DNA of 64,000 bases. It comes from Pseudomonadota bacterium (GTDB lineage: Bacteria; Pseudomonadota; Gammaproteobacteria; Burkholderiales; Thiobacillaceae). Positions within the stretch are counted from its first letter, which is position 1, and every line of letters starts with the position of its first letter. Shown one piece after another: positions 43,180 to 54,884 of this stretch. The stretch spans positions 1 to 64,000 of the forward strand of contig JAJZPR010000002.1 of the NCBI GenBank assembly GCA_021847835.1. Reading direction: 5' to 3'. Below the pieces are notes generated by a model that did not search any database, was not told where the DNA came from, and saw only the letters and a program-made list of their open reading frames with translations. The position numbers and the translations under genes are program-made.

Positions 43180-43956
43180 CTATTCCTTCCAGGCAGCAAG
43201 AAACGCCTGCCAGTGCTCGCCCTCCATGGCCTGCAGGGCGGCACGCACCTTGGCCGTCTCGCCGTGGTAGGCCTCGGTCGTGAGCGCGCCGCGCATGTGT
43301 TCGAAGCGAAGGTAGAGCAGATGCGTGTTGACCACATCGGTTTCACAGTAGTCGCAGATCTCGCCGATCCTGCCGCCCTGGAAGGCATGCCAGACCTGGC
43401 TGCCGTCCATGCCCAGCTTGCCGGGGAAGCCGCACAGCTTGGCCAGTTCATCCAGCGGCGCGTTGGCGCGCGGCTGGTACAGGGCGAGCACGTCCATGAG
43501 GTCGAGATGGCGGGTATGGTAGCGGCTCAGGTAGTTGTTCCACTTGAAGTCCTTGTCCTCCTCGCCCCATTCCCAGTAGCGGCGCGCGGTGATGCCGTGC
43601 ATGAGGCCGCGATAGTGCAGCACCGGCAGATCGAAGCCGCCGCCGTTCCAGGACACCAGCTGCGGCGTGTATTTCTCGATGCCGTCGTAGAAGCGCTGGA
43701 CGATGTCGCGTTCGGGTTCGCCGTCGCGGCCCAGCGTCCACACGCGGAACTGGTCGCCCATGCGCAGCGCGCAGGAAATCGCCACGATGCGGTGCAGATA
43801 ATGCGGCAGAAAATCGCTGCCGCCGGCCTGGCGCCGCTGCAGCAGGGCCAGTTCCGCGATTTCGCCGTCCGGCATGCCGGCGGGCAGGTCGTTGAGACGC
43901 GCGAAGCCGGCGCTGTCCGGGATGGTTTCGATGTCGAAGACGAGTACGGGGGTCAC
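43180..43956 (-). CDS. 3'-5' exonuclease, PolB-like family
   Basis: (GTG)[23 protein letters not shown]...[17 protein letters not shown]...[14 protein letters not shown]. Confidence 0.85.
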   Translation of the reverse strand: MTPVLVFDIETIPDSAGFARLNDLPAGMPDGEIAELALLQRRQAGGSDFLPHYLHRIVAISCALRMGDQFRVWTLGRDGEPERDIVQRFYDGIEKYTPQLVSWNGGGFDLPVLHYRGLMHGITARRYWEWGEEDKDFKWNNYLSRYHTRHLDLMDVLALYQPRANAPLDELAKLCGFPGKLGMDGSQVWHAFQGGRIGEICDYCETDVVNTHLLYLRFEHMRGALTTEAYHGETAKVRAALQAMEGEHWQAFLAAWKE

Positions 43957-43994
43957 GCAGGAGCCTGCTGGCAAAAATGGTGATTTTACCGCCT

Positions 43995-45263
43995 TCAGAT
44001 GAGATGCGAGCCGATATCCTCTGCCGATACCGCGGCTTCGACATGGGTGGCGGCCACGCTGTCGATGGAAATGCCCAGTTCTGCGGAGAGCCGGGACATG
44101 AGTTGGCTGTCCTGATGCTCGCAGGCATGGGCCAGGCGCAGCAGTTTGTTGATGGCAGTGTCCTGCCCGGCCAGGCTCTCGTATACCTGGCGCGGCAGCC
44201 CGATGCGGCGGTAGAGCTGGTTGACGGACAAGGAAAATGCCGCCGGGTAAGTGGAGAAAAGCCCGGTTTCGAATGCCTCGTCCGGTTCGGCGATATCCGC
44301 CACGGCGCCCGCCAGCTTGCCCATCAGCAGGGCGCGGCTCAAGGCCACCTGCGTGTAGAGCCGATTGTCCGCCGTCACCGGCGTGCCGGCGAGCGCCGTC
44401 AGGATGGCGACGCGCTGCGAGCGCCTGCCGCCCATCTTGATCATGGCATGGGCGGCGGAATCGGCTTCGGTGCTCAGGCCGCCGGCCATGGAGCGCGCAA
44501 TCCTCATCATCTGGGTTTCCAGCGAGGGGTTCAGGCGGATGAACTGGATCAGGCTGGGCAGGCTCTGCCGCATGGCAACCGCGGCCAGTTCCAGGCGCAG
44601 GTCGTGATCGGGCTGCGCGTTCGGGTCGGGGCGCGGTCCGGTGAAGTATTCGCCCATGAACCAGCTGGTACCCGGCCAGCGGGGCAGCTCGAATTCGCGG
44701 GTGAGGTTGTGAACGACGAGTTGTCCACCCGGCAATGCCGGCGGTTTGGCGTGGGCGGGAATGCGCTGGAACTGCCACACTTCATGCACGAGGTCCGGCT
44801 CCGGCGCTTCCAGGCAGAATTTCATGCCGCCCGCAGAAGAAAGCCTGCCGACCTGCTCGACGATCTTCGCATCGGCATCGTTCAGCACCCACACGATGCC
44901 GGGGTGCGCGAGCTGCGCCAGCGCATCGGAGAACAGCACATCGCGGCTGATTTTCACGAACAGGGACTGGCCGCTGAGCAGGCCGTCCTGGCTGAGCGAA
45001 TAGAGGCCGGTCAGCAGCATGTCCTCGTTCATGCGCTTCAATTCTTCCCGGCGTTCGTCTGCGACATCCTTGCCGCGCAGCACCAGCTCGCGCGCCACAA
45101 CTTGCGCCTTCTGGTCGAATATGGGCTCGAAGGACAGGAAGCGGTTGCGCAAGTCCTCCTCGCGCACCGGGGTGGGCGCGTTTTCTCCGGCTACGTGAGT
45201 AACCACCCCGGACTCCAGGCCCCGGGTATCGACGCCGCCGCCTTTGCTGGATGAAGAAGCCAT
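43995..45263 (-). CDS. EAL/HDOD-domain signalling protein (YuxH-like)
   Basis: FLSFEPIFDQKAQVVARELVLRGKD...; C-terminal HDOD region. Confidence 0.75.
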   Translation of the reverse strand: MASSSSKGGGVDTRGLESGVVTHVAGENAPTPVREEDLRNRFLSFEPIFDQKAQVVARELVLRGKDVADERREELKRMNEDMLLTGLYSLSQDGLLSGQSLFVKISRDVLFSDALAQLAHPGIVWVLNDADAKIVEQVGRLSSAGGMKFCLEAPEPDLVHEVWQFQRIPAHAKPPALPGGQLVVHNLTREFELPRWPGTSWFMGEYFTGPRPDPNAQPDHDLRLELAAVAMRQSLPSLIQFIRLNPSLETQMMRIARSMAGGLSTEADSAAHAMIKMGGRRSQRVAILTALAGTPVTADNRLYTQVALSRALLMGKLAGAVADIAEPDEAFETGLFSTYPAAFSLSVNQLYRRIGLPRQVYESLAGQDTAINKLLRLAHACEHQDSQLMSRLSAELGISIDSVAATHVEAAVSAEDIGSHLI

Positions 45264-45331
45264 TTCTGCCGGTTTGGGAATGTCTCTGTCAGCGCTATCA
45301 TGCCATTACCGGACAAATGTGGGAATCAAGC

Positions 45332-46036
45332 ATGGTGCCTGACTGGCGGATATACCCGGACCGGACATCGCTGATCGAAGCCGCGCTCGCGATCATCCGG
45401 CAGTGCGAAGCCGGCAGCGGCGGCATGTTCTCCATCGTGCTGGCGGGCGGCCAGACCCCGCTCGAGCTCTATCGCAGGCTGGCAGGCGAGCCCATGCAAT
45501 GGCACAAATGGTGCGTGTATTTTGGCGACGAACGCTGCCTGCCGCCGGATCATCCGGAGCGCAACAGCTACCAGGCCCGGCAGGCGTTGCTGGATCACGT
45601 CCCCATTTCCGAAGGGCGCATCCATGTCCCGCCCGCGGAACTCGGGCCGCTCGATGCCGCCGCGCACTATGCGGCGCAACTGAAAAACGCGGGCGACTTC
45701 GATCTTGTCCTGCTGGGCCTGGGCGAGGATGGCCATACCGCCAGCCTGTTCCCGGGACGCGACATCGGCGCGGAACCGGACGCGGCGGATGCACTGCCGG
45801 TACTCGATGCGCCCAAGCCGCCGCCCGAACGCATCAGCCTGTCCGCCCGGCGGCTGTCGCGCGCGCGAACGGTGCTGTTTCTGGTGACGGGTGCAGGCAA
45901 GCGCGAGGCGGTCACGGGCTGGCGGCAAGGCAGCGGCATGCCCGCCAGCCGGATCCAGGCGCAACAGGCGCTCATCGTGCTTGCGGATGAGGCAGCCTGT
46001 CCGCAACGGTCGACGAATCAAGGAGGGCGTACATGA
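45332..46036 (+). CDS. pgl: 6-phosphogluconolactonase
   Basis: SIVLAGGQTPLELYRRLAGEPMQWHKWCVYFGDERCLPPDHPERNSY...LLGLGEDGHTASLFPG. Confidence 0.92.
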   Translation: MVPDWRIYPDRTSLIEAALAIIRQCEAGSGGMFSIVLAGGQTPLELYRRLAGEPMQWHKWCVYFGDERCLPPDHPERNSYQARQALLDHVPISEGRIHVPPAELGPLDAAAHYAAQLKNAGDFDLVLLGLGEDGHTASLFPGRDIGAEPDAADALPVLDAPKPPPERISLSARRLSRARTVLFLVTGAGKREAVTGWRQGSGMPASRIQAQQALIVLADEAACPQRSTNQGGRT

Positions 46037-47466
46037 AACGGAGCTGTTTGCTGGCCGGCATGATGGCGGCCGGTATTTTGTCCGCCGCATGGGCCGCGCC
46101 GGAAGAAAAACCCAGCACGCGCGCCGACCAGCGCGAAGTTGCCGTCACCATCTACAACGAGAACCTCGCGCTGGTGAAGGACGGGCGCAAGGTAAAGCTC
46201 GATCGCGGCGCCAACCGGCTTGCCTGGCGCGAGGTCTCCGCGCAGATGCGGCCGGAAACCGCGTTGCTGAGAAATGTTTCCAACCCCGCCGGCATCCGGC
46301 TGATCGAGCAGAATTTCGACTTCGACCTGCTGACGCCGCAGAAGCTGCTGGAAAAATATGTCGGGCGCGAAGTCACGGTCATCAGCGTCAATCCGGCCAC
46401 GGGCGCGGAGAAGCGCGAAACCGCCACGGTGCTCGCCAGCAACGGCGGCGTGGTGCTGAGGTTTGCCGATCGCATCGAGACCGGCGTGCCGGGCCGGCTG
46501 GCGTTTTCCGGCGTGCCCGACAATCTGCGCGACACGCCGACCCTGGTCATCACGCTGGACGGCAAGGCCGGCGGCGAGCAGAACCTGGAGCTTTCCTACC
46601 TCACCGGCGGACTGTCGTGGAAAGCCGATTACGTGGCCGAACTGAACGAGAGGGACGACCGCCTCGACGTCAACGGCTGGGTCACGCTCACCAACCGCAG
46701 CGGCACCGCTTATCCCGACGCCAGGCTGCAACTGGTGGCGGGGGATGTCAATCTCGTGCAGGAAGAGCTGGTGCGGGGGCGACCGGTCCAGCTCATGGCC
46801 AAGGCGGCTCCCGCCGAAGCCGACATGCGCGAGGAAGCCCTGTTCGAATACCACCTCTACACCCTGGAGCGTCCTACCACCATCGCCGACAACCAGACCA
46901 AGCAGGTGGCGCTGATGAGCGCGGCGTCGGTGCCGGTGAAAAAGGAACTGCTGTTCGAGGGCCAGAATTACTACTACTCCGGGCAGTACGGCGAACTGGG
47001 CCGGAAGCTGAAGGCGGCGGTGTTCGTCGAATTCGCCAACAAGGGCGAGGGCCTCGGCATCCCTCTGCCCAGGGGCGTGGTGCGGGTGTACAAGAAGGAC
47101 GGCAAGGGCAATGCGCAATTCATCGGCGAGGACCGCATCGACCACACCCCCAGGAACGAGACCGTGCGCCTGAAGCTGGGCGAGGCCTTCGATGTGACCG
47201 CCGACCGCAGGCAGACCGACTTTAGGAAACTGGGCGGCACCTCGCGCTACAACTACGTGTACGAGAGCGCTTACCGGATCGCCATCAAGAACGCCAAGAA
47301 CGAAGCGGTGACGGTCAAGGTGGTCGAACCCATGCCCGGCGACTGGCAGGTGCTGTCCGAGTCCCACCCGCACGCCAAGGTCGCCGCCAACACCGCCGTG
47401 TGGAGCGTCGCCGTGCCTGCGCAAGGCAAGGCCGAGCTGAGCTATCGCGTACTGGTGAGGTACTGA
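46033..47466 (+). CDS. DUF4139-domain secreted protein
   Basis: Signal peptide; REVAVTIYNENLALVKDGRKVKL...LSYLTGGLSWKADYVAEL. Confidence 0.8.
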   Translation: MKRSCLLAGMMAAGILSAAWAAPEEKPSTRADQREVAVTIYNENLALVKDGRKVKLDRGANRLAWREVSAQMRPETALLRNVSNPAGIRLIEQNFDFDLLTPQKLLEKYVGREVTVISVNPATGAEKRETATVLASNGGVVLRFADRIETGVPGRLAFSGVPDNLRDTPTLVITLDGKAGGEQNLELSYLTGGLSWKADYVAELNERDDRLDVNGWVTLTNRSGTAYPDARLQLVAGDVNLVQEELVRGRPVQLMAKAAPAEADMREEALFEYHLYTLERPTTIADNQTKQVALMSAASVPVKKELLFEGQNYYYSGQYGELGRKLKAAVFVEFANKGEGLGIPLPRGVVRVYKKDGKGNAQFIGEDRIDHTPRNETVRLKLGEAFDVTADRRQTDFRKLGGTSRYNYVYESAYRIAIKNAKNEAVTVKVVEPMPGDWQVLSESHPHAKVAANTAVWSVAVPAQGKAELSYRVLVRY

Positions 47467-47469
47467 CAA

Positions 47470-47814
47470 ATGCAGAGATTGAACAAATCGCGCGATGCCT
47501 GGAATACGCCTGGATTCAGGGAGGTCTTCAAGCGCGAAGCCGGACAGCTGGGCATGGCTGCGCTCCCGTTGCAGCAGGGCTTGTCCAGAAGCAGCCATGT
47601 CAGCGGCGACGGCTACGACGTGGTGGTGCTCAATGTCACGGAGGAGGCGCAGCGCATCCTGGTCAAGGCCGGCATCTTCTATCAGGGCATCGTCGCCGGA
47701 TGCAGTTGCGCCGACGACCCCACGCCGGTGGACGAGCAGACCGAGTACTGCGTGCTTCGGTTCGACATCGACAAGCAGACCGCCGAGACGGCAATCACGC
47801 TGCTGGAAGACTGA
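47470..47814 (+). CDS. Conserved hypothetical protein
   Basis: MQRLNKSRDAWNTPGFREVFKREAGQLGMAALPLQQGLSRSSHVSGDGYDVVVL. Confidence 0.7.
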   Translation: MQRLNKSRDAWNTPGFREVFKREAGQLGMAALPLQQGLSRSSHVSGDGYDVVVLNVTEEAQRILVKAGIFYQGIVAGCSCADDPTPVDEQTEYCVLRFDIDKQTAETAITLLED

Positions 47815-47827
47815 GGCCTAAGCGGCG

Positions 47828-49468
47828 CTACTTCCACTTGAGCCGCAGGTAATGCGCGCACAAGCCATTGGTGGACGCATCGTGCGAGGCGACGGCCTGG
47901 TCTTCGCCGAGCTCCTTGATCAGCGCGCCGGACAGGCGCTTGCCGATTTCCACGCCCCACTGGTCGAAGGCGTTGATGCCCCACAGCGTGCTTTGCACGA
48001 AGGTCTTGTGCTCGTATAGCGCGATCAGGCGCCCAAGGGTGCGGGGGGTGAGCTTCTGGTAGAGCATGGTGTTGGAAGGCTTGTTGCCGGGGAAGGTCTT
48101 GTGCGGCAGCAAGAGCCGGATGGTTTCCTCGTCGGCGCCTTCGGCCTTCAGTTCCGCCAGCGCTTCTTCCTCGCTCTTGCCGAGCATGAGCGCCTCGGAC
48201 TGGGCGAAACAGTTGGCGACCAGCATCTGGTGCAGGCCCTCGAAGGGATGGCTGGTGACGGCGGCGAGCATGAAGTCGGTGGGCACGAATCTCGTTCCCT
48301 GGTGCAGCAGCTGGAAGAAGGCGTGCTGGCCGTTCGAGCCCGGCTCGCCCCACACGATTTCTCCCGTCGGGTAGTTGACCTTTTCTCCCAGGCGCGTGGT
48401 GCTTTTGCCGTTGGATTCCATGCACAGCTGCTGCAGGTAGGCCGGCAGCCGTGAGAGGTGGATGTCGTAGGGGAAAACGGCGTGGCTGGGCGCGTCCCAG
48501 AAATGCTGGTACCAGATCGACAGGAGCGCCAGGGTGCCGGGGATGCTTGCGAGCGGGTCGGCGCGGAAGTGCGCGTCCATGTCGCGCGCGCCGGCGAGCA
48601 TCTCCTCGAACTGGTCCATGCCCACGTAGAGCGCGATGGGCAGTCCGATCGCCGACCACATGGAATAGCGGCCGCCCACCCAGTCCCAGAACACGAACAT
48701 GTTGGCGGGGTCGATGCCGAAGGCCCTGACCGCCTCCTCGTTGGTGGAAACGGCGACGAAGTGGCGGGAGACTGCAAGTTCCGAGCCCAGCCGCTCGACC
48801 AGCCAGCGTCGCGCGATCTTGGCATTGGCCAGGGTCTCCAGGGTGGTGAAGGACTTGGACGAGACGATGAACAGGGTGGTCTCGGCATTCAGGTCGTCCA
48901 GCGTGTCGCCGACGTGATTGGGATCCACGTTGGAGACAAAGTGCATGTTGATGCGCGCATTGCCGTAGGGCTTGAGCGCGCGGCAGGCCATCATGGGGCC
49001 GAGGTCGGAGCCGCCGATGCCGATGTTGACGATGTCGGTGATGATCTTGCCGGTGTGGCCGCGCCATTTGCCCTCGCGCACGGCGTAGGTGAAGCGGTGC
49101 ATCTGGTTCAGCACCTGCACCACGCCCGGCATGACGTCGTGGCCGTCCACCAGGATGGGCTTCAAGGGGTCGTTGCGCAGCGCCACGTGCAGCACGGCGC
49201 GGTTTTCCGTGAAGTTGATCTTCTCGCCGTTGAACATGGCCTCGGTCCATGCCGCCACGTTGGCCTCGTTGCCGAGCTGGCGCAGCAGCGCGAGGGTTTC
49301 GTCGTTGATCAGGTTTTTCGAATAATCGAGCAGGAAGTCGTCGAGCTGGATGCTGTAGCGCTCGAAACGCCCCGGGTCGCTCTTGAACAGCGCGCGCATG
49401 CGCACGCCGTCCCAGGTCTGGCGGTGCGCCTGAAGTTTTTGCCAGGCAGGAAGTTCGGATAGCAGCAT
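47828..49468 (-). CDS. pgi: Glucose-6-phosphate isomerase
   Basis: IVNIGIGGSDLGPMMACRAL...FNVSNVDPNHV-like; NGLCAHYLRLKWK. Confidence 0.96.
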   Translation of the reverse strand: MLLSELPAWQKLQAHRQTWDGVRMRALFKSDPGRFERYSIQLDDFLLDYSKNLINDETLALLRQLGNEANVAAWTEAMFNGEKINFTENRAVLHVALRNDPLKPILVDGHDVMPGVVQVLNQMHRFTYAVREGKWRGHTGKIITDIVNIGIGGSDLGPMMACRALKPYGNARINMHFVSNVDPNHVGDTLDDLNAETTLFIVSSKSFTTLETLANAKIARRWLVERLGSELAVSRHFVAVSTNEEAVRAFGIDPANMFVFWDWVGGRYSMWSAIGLPIALYVGMDQFEEMLAGARDMDAHFRADPLASIPGTLALLSIWYQHFWDAPSHAVFPYDIHLSRLPAYLQQLCMESNGKSTTRLGEKVNYPTGEIVWGEPGSNGQHAFFQLLHQGTRFVPTDFMLAAVTSHPFEGLHQMLVANCFAQSEALMLGKSEEEALAELKAEGADEETIRLLLPHKTFPGNKPSNTMLYQKLTPRTLGRLIALYEHKTFVQSTLWGINAFDQWGVEIGKRLSGALIKELGEDQAVASHDASTNGLCAHYLRLKWK

Positions 49469-49490
49469 GTCAGTCGTCAGTGATCAGTTG
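49469..49490. repeat. Short TCAGTNN 7-bp period array (3 units) abutting the pgi start codon
   Basis: tcagtcgtcagtgatcagttg. Confidence 0.55.
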
Positions 49491-49503
49491 CAAGGCGTCT
49501 GGT

Positions 49504-51666
49504 TCAGAGCTTGAGCAAAATGGCGGCCAGCGGCGGCAGGGTCAGCATGACGGAATGCGGCTGCCCCATCCACGGCTGCGGCTCGCTGGGCACGCCGCCG
49601 CCATTGCCGGCGTTGGAGCCGCCATAAAGTGCCGAATCGGTGTTGAGGATTTCCCGGTAGCGGCCGGCTGCGGGGACGCCAATGCGATACCCGTGGCGGG
49701 GCATGGGCGTGAAGTTCAGCACCGCTACGGTGCACTGCCCGTCGGGCGCGCGCCGCAGGAAGGAATACACGGAATGGTCGGCGTCATTGCAGTCCAGCCA
49801 CTGGAAGCCCTCAGGTTCGAAATCCAGCGCATGGAGCGAGGGGTCTTCACGATAGAGCCGATTGATGTCGCGCACAAGGCGTTGCACTCCGGCATGCCAG
49901 TCGATGTCGAGCAATCCCCAGTCCAGTTCCCAGCCGACCTGCCATTCGCGGCCCTGGGCGAACTCGTTGCCCATGAAGTTGAGCTTCTTGCCGGGGCTGG
50001 CGAACTGCCAGGCCATCAACAGGCGCAGGTTGGCGAACTGCTGCCAGACATCGCCGGGCATTTTTGAAATGAGCGAGCCCTTGCCGTGCACCACCTCGTC
50101 GTGCGACAGCGGCAGGATGAAATTCTCCGTATAGGCATAGAGCTGGCCGAAGGTGAGCTGGTTGTGGTGCCAGCGCCGGTGCACCGGGTCCTCGTGCATG
50201 TAGCTCAGGGTGTCGTTCATCCAGCCCATGTTCCATTTGAGCGAAAAACCCAGCCCGCCCAGGTAGGCCGGGCGCGACACCATGGGCCAGGCCGTGGACT
50301 CCTCGGCGAAGGTGAGCGCGCCGGGGAATTCCTCGTGCACCATGACGTTGAGCTGGCGCAGGAAGTCGATGGCTTCCAGGTTCTCGCGCCCGCCATATTG
50401 ATTGGGCAGCCACTCGCCCTCCTTGCGCGAGTAGTCCAGATACAGCATGGAGGCGACCGCGTCCACGCGCAGGCCATCGAGGTGAAACTCGTTGAGCCAG
50501 TAATGCGCGCTCGCCAGCAGGAAGTTTTTCACTTCGGCGCGGCCGTAGTTGAAGATGTGGGTGCCCCAGTCCTGGTGGTAGCCGCGGCGCGGGTCTTCAT
50601 GCTCGTACAGCGCCGTGCCGTCGAAGCGCGCCAGCGCCCAGTCGTCCTGCGGGAAGTGCGCCGGCACCCAGTCGAGGATGATGCCGATGCCGGCCTGGTG
50701 GCAGGCGTCGACGAAGGCGCGAAAATCGTCCGGCGTGCCAAAGCGGCTGGTGGGCGCGAAGTAGCCGGTCGTCTGGTAGCCCCAGGATTCGTCCAGCGGG
50801 TGCTCGGACACCGGCATCAGTTCGACATGGGTGTAGCCCATGTCCAGTACGTAGGGGATGAGGCTGTCGGCCAACTCGCGATAGGTGTAGAAACGCCCGT
50901 CCGGATGGCGTTTCCAGGAGCCGGCATGGACTTCGTAGGCATTGATGGGGGCGTGCAGCCAGTCCCAGCTTTTTCTTTTTTCCAGCCAGGCGGCATCCTG
51001 CCAGGCATGGCCGGAAGCGGGGCAGACGCGCGGCGCGGTGTCGGGGCGGCGCTCGAACCAGCGCGCATAGGGGTCGGCCTTGACCAGCACCTGGCCGCTG
51101 GCGCGGTTGCGGATCTCGAACTTGTAGTGTGCGCCTGGCTGGACGCCGGGCAGGAACAGTTCCCACACCCCCGAACCGCCGCGCGAGCGCATGGGGTGCA
51201 GGCGGCCGTCCCAACGGTTGAAGTCGCCCACCACGGACACGCGCTCGGCATTGGGCGCCCAGGTCGCGAAGCGCACGCCCGCGACGCCGTTCACCGTGGC
51301 CGGGTGGGCGCCCAGCATGTCGTAGGCCTGGAGCAGGCGGCCTTCGTTGAACAGATACAGATCGTGTTCGGACAACAACGGGGGGAAGCAATAGGGGTCG
51401 TGTCGCTCATGGCTGGCATGAGCATTGCTGCTGCGTATGCGGTAGGGAAACTCGGGCGCTGCCCGGCCATGCCATTCGAACAGGCCGCGCGCATCGGTTT
51501 TTTCCATGGGCCCCAGGCCGATGATTTCCACGCTGTCGGCATGGGGGTCGAACACGCGCACGACATGGCCTTCGGGGCCGGGGTGCCAGCCGAGGAAGGC
51601 GAAGGGGTCGTGGCTACGGCCGGAGGCCAGATCGAGCAATCGGGAGTCGATGGAGGCGTTTAACAT
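49504..51666 (-). CDS. glgB: 1,4-alpha-glucan branching enzyme
   Basis: [14 protein letters not shown]...[33 protein letters not shown]...[24 protein letters not shown]. Confidence 0.96.
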   Translation of the reverse strand: MLNASIDSRLLDLASGRSHDPFAFLGWHPGPEGHVVRVFDPHADSVEIIGLGPMEKTDARGLFEWHGRAAPEFPYRIRSSNAHASHERHDPYCFPPLLSEHDLYLFNEGRLLQAYDMLGAHPATVNGVAGVRFATWAPNAERVSVVGDFNRWDGRLHPMRSRGGSGVWELFLPGVQPGAHYKFEIRNRASGQVLVKADPYARWFERRPDTAPRVCPASGHAWQDAAWLEKRKSWDWLHAPINAYEVHAGSWKRHPDGRFYTYRELADSLIPYVLDMGYTHVELMPVSEHPLDESWGYQTTGYFAPTSRFGTPDDFRAFVDACHQAGIGIILDWVPAHFPQDDWALARFDGTALYEHEDPRRGYHQDWGTHIFNYGRAEVKNFLLASAHYWLNEFHLDGLRVDAVASMLYLDYSRKEGEWLPNQYGGRENLEAIDFLRQLNVMVHEEFPGALTFAEESTAWPMVSRPAYLGGLGFSLKWNMGWMNDTLSYMHEDPVHRRWHHNQLTFGQLYAYTENFILPLSHDEVVHGKGSLISKMPGDVWQQFANLRLLMAWQFASPGKKLNFMGNEFAQGREWQVGWELDWGLLDIDWHAGVQRLVRDINRLYREDPSLHALDFEPEGFQWLDCNDADHSVYSFLRRAPDGQCTVAVLNFTPMPRHGYRIGVPAAGRYREILNTDSALYGGSNAGNGGGVPSEPQPWMGQPHSVMLTLPPLAAILLKL

Positions 51667-51730
51667 AGTTTTATCAATCCAAGCCTATCATAAGAGTATG
51701 TACACCCATTGTGAAAAGGAAAGGGGAGCC

Positions 51731-53014
51731 ATGCAAAATTCGCCAAGCGGCGAACCGCGCTTCGTCAGCCTGTTGACCAAGAAGACCGTGGCGCTCATCC
51801 TGGCCGGCGGGCGTGGATCGAGGCTGATGCAGATGACTGACTGGCGGGCCAAGCCTGCGGTTCCCTTCGGCGGCAAATTCCGCATCATCGATTTTCCGCT
51901 GTCCAACTGCCTCAATTCCGGCATCCGTCGCGTCGGCGTGCTCACGCAGTACAAGGCGCACAGCCTCATCAAGCACATCCAGCGCGGCTGGGGCTTCCTG
52001 CGCGGCGAATTCAACGAGTTCATCGACCTGCTGCCGGCGCAGCAGCGCATCGAGACAGACTGGTACAAGGGCACGGCGGATGCGGTGTTCCAGAACATGG
52101 ACATCATCCGCAAGTACGACCCCGAGTATGTGCTGATTCTGGCAGGCGACCACATTTACAAGATGGACTACGGCGAAATGCTGGCCGCCCACGTCAAGCA
52201 TCAGGCCGACATGACGGTGGCCTGCCTGGAAGTGCCGCTGGAGCAGGCCAGGGCATTCGGCGTGATGGCGGTGGACGAGAATGCGCGAGTGATCGAGTTC
52301 ATGGAAAAGCCCGACAACCCGCCGCCCATGCCGGGACGGCCGGATCGTGCGCTGGCCAGCATGGGCATATACGTGTTCAATGCCAGGTTCCTGTACGAGC
52401 AGCTCATTCGCGATGCGGACGATCCCCACTCCGAGCACGACTTCGGCAAGAACCTGATTCCCCACATGGTGCCGCGCTACCGCGTGATCGCACACCGATT
52501 CTCCGAAAGTTGCGTGGGCAGCGAAGGCATCGAGCCGTACTGGCGCGATGTGGGGACCGTGGACGCCTACTGGGAAGCCAATATCGACCTCGCCGGCGTG
52601 ACGCCCGACCTCAATCTGTACGACAAGCACTGGCCGATCTGGACGCACCAGGAGCAGCTGCCGCCGGCAAAATTCGTGTTCGACAACGATGACCGCCGCG
52701 GCATGGCAACCGATTCCATGGTTTCGGGCGGCTGCGTCATTTCGGGTGCGACGGTGCGGCACTCCGTGCTTTTTTCCAATGTGAAGGTGAACAGCTATGC
52801 TCAGATCGAGGATGCGGTCGTGCTGCCGGATGTGGTGATCGGACGCCACGCCAGGCTGAGGAAAGCAGTGATCGACAAGGGCTGCCTCATTCCGGAAGGG
52901 CTGGAAGTCGGCTTCGACCGTGAGCTCGATGCCAAGTCGTTTTATGTTTCACCCGGCGGCGTGACACTGGTCACGCCCGAGATGCTGGGCCAGCACGTCC
53001 ATTATGTGAGATGA
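51731..53014 (+). CDS. glgC: Glucose-1-phosphate adenylyltransferase
   Basis: [60 protein letters not shown]. Confidence 0.97.
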   Translation: MQNSPSGEPRFVSLLTKKTVALILAGGRGSRLMQMTDWRAKPAVPFGGKFRIIDFPLSNCLNSGIRRVGVLTQYKAHSLIKHIQRGWGFLRGEFNEFIDLLPAQQRIETDWYKGTADAVFQNMDIIRKYDPEYVLILAGDHIYKMDYGEMLAAHVKHQADMTVACLEVPLEQARAFGVMAVDENARVIEFMEKPDNPPPMPGRPDRALASMGIYVFNARFLYEQLIRDADDPHSEHDFGKNLIPHMVPRYRVIAHRFSESCVGSEGIEPYWRDVGTVDAYWEANIDLAGVTPDLNLYDKHWPIWTHQEQLPPAKFVFDNDDRRGMATDSMVSGGCVISGATVRHSVLFSNVKVNSYAQIEDAVVLPDVVIGRHARLRKAVIDKGCLIPEGLEVGFDRELDAKSFYVSPGGVTLVTPEMLGQHVHYVR

Positions 53015-53023
53015 GCGCATGAC

Positions 53024-54724
53024 ATGAATGAGGCCAAACTGCACTTGATTCTATGTTGGCACATGCACCAGCCGGACTACCGCGATGCCGGGAGCGGCGA
53101 ATTCCGCCTGCCATGGACCTATCTGCACGCGCTCAAGGACTACTCGGACATGGCGGCGCACATCGAGGCCGAGCCGCGCGCGCGGGCCGTGTTCAATTTC
53201 GTGCCGGTGCTGCTCGACCAGTTGGAGGATTATGCCGAGCAGTTCGCCAGCGGCCAATACCGCGATCCTTTATTGCGGCTGCTGGCGCGCGAGGGCTACG
53301 ATGATCTGACGCGGGCCGAGCGGGATTTCATTTTCGATTGCGGCTTTCGCTGCGGTCACGAGCAGATGGTCGCGCCCTATCCCTACTACAAGCGCCTGCA
53401 CGAACTGTACGACCATGCCGAAAAGTTCGGCGGCAGGGGGCCGGATTATCTTTCCGCCCAGTACATGGCGGATCTGCTGACCTGGTACCACCTGGTCTGG
53501 ATAGGCGAAACCATCTGCCGCAGCGATCCGCTGCCGGTGCGCCTGATGGCCAAGGGCGAGGGCTTCGATTTCAATGACCGCAAGGCGCTGCTGGATCTCA
53601 TCGCACGCGTGGTCGGCGGCCTCATCCCGCGCTATCGCGCACTGGCGGAGGCCGGGCGCATCGAGATTTCCTCTACGCCGCACACCCACCCCATCGCGCC
53701 CTTGCTGATCGATTTCCAGTCGGCGCGCGAAGCCTGGCCCGAAGTGGTGCTGCCGCGCGCGCATCATTACCCCGGCGGCGCCGAGCGCGTAGGAGTCCAC
53801 ATCCGCGCAGCCATCGAATCGCATGTGCGGCGCTTCGGCCACGCGCCTGCCGGTTTCTGGCCGGCTGAGGGGGGCATTTCCGATGCCGTGGCACGGCAAT
53901 TTGCCAAGGCGGGCGTGAAATGGACTGCGAGCGGCGGCACCGTGCTCGCCAACAGCCTCAAGCACGCGGGGATGAAGGCGGAATCCCCGGCCGACTACCT
54001 GTACCGGCCTTATCGCATCGACGGGCCGGACAACGAAACCGTGTGCTTCTTCCGCGACGACAGGCTCTCCGACCTGATCGGCTTCGAGTTCTCCAAGTGG
54101 CACGGCGCCGATGCGGTGGCGCATTTCGTCGGCGAACTGGAAAGAGTCCACAAGGAAAGCGGCGACAGGGAAGCCGTGGTTTCGGTGATACTCGATGGCG
54201 AGAATGCCTGGGAATACTATCCCTACAACGGCTATTACTTCCTGTCCGGGCTGTATGCGGCGCTGGCCGGGCATCCTTTCATACGCATGACCACCTTCAG
54301 CGAATACTTGGCGGGCGCGGTGCCGGAGCGTATCAGCAAGCTTCCCGGCCTCACTGCCGGCAGCTGGGTCTACGGCACGTTTTCCACCTGGATCGGCGAC
54401 CCCGCCAAGAATGCCGCCTGGGATCTGCTGTGCGACGCCAAGCGCACGCTGGACACGATCGCCGCCGCCGGGACGCTGGATGCGCAGGCGCGCGAGGCGG
54501 CTTACCGCCAGCTCGCGGTGTGCGAAAGCTCCGACTGGTTCTGGTGGTTCGGCGACTACAACCCCGGACATGCCGTGGCCAGTTTCGACCGTCTCTACCG
54601 CGAAAATCTCAAGCGCCTGTACCGCCTGCTCGGCGTGGCGCCGCCGTCCCAGCTCGATCAGCCCATCTGCCGCGGCGAGGGCAAGGAGGCGGAGGCGGGC
54701 GGGACGATGCGGCGGTCGACGTGA
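53024..54724 (+). CDS. Glycoside hydrolase family 57 protein
   Basis: LHLILCWHMHQPDYRDAGSGEFRLPWTYLHALKDYSDM...GFWPAEGGISDAVARQF. Confidence 0.93.
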   Translation: MNEAKLHLILCWHMHQPDYRDAGSGEFRLPWTYLHALKDYSDMAAHIEAEPRARAVFNFVPVLLDQLEDYAEQFASGQYRDPLLRLLAREGYDDLTRAERDFIFDCGFRCGHEQMVAPYPYYKRLHELYDHAEKFGGRGPDYLSAQYMADLLTWYHLVWIGETICRSDPLPVRLMAKGEGFDFNDRKALLDLIARVVGGLIPRYRALAEAGRIEISSTPHTHPIAPLLIDFQSAREAWPEVVLPRAHHYPGGAERVGVHIRAAIESHVRRFGHAPAGFWPAEGGISDAVARQFAKAGVKWTASGGTVLANSLKHAGMKAESPADYLYRPYRIDGPDNETVCFFRDDRLSDLIGFEFSKWHGADAVAHFVGELERVHKESGDREAVVSVILDGENAWEYYPYNGYYFLSGLYAALAGHPFIRMTTFSEYLAGAVPERISKLPGLTAGSWVYGTFSTWIGDPAKNAAWDLLCDAKRTLDTIAAAGTLDAQAREAAYRQLAVCESSDWFWWFGDYNPGHAVASFDRLYRENLKRLYRLLGVAPPSQLDQPICRGEGKEAEAGGTMRRST

Positions 54725-54884
54725 GATCAGGATTCAGGATTCAGGGACCAGGGAAGCTCGTGCATCGCGCCCTTCAAAAATATGCGCGGCCGTAGGCCGC
54801 TCACCCCCTGACCCCTGACCCCCAGCCCCTAGCCCCTAGCCCCTTTTTCACGGACAATGCAGACTCTTATCCAGGAGTTCGCAC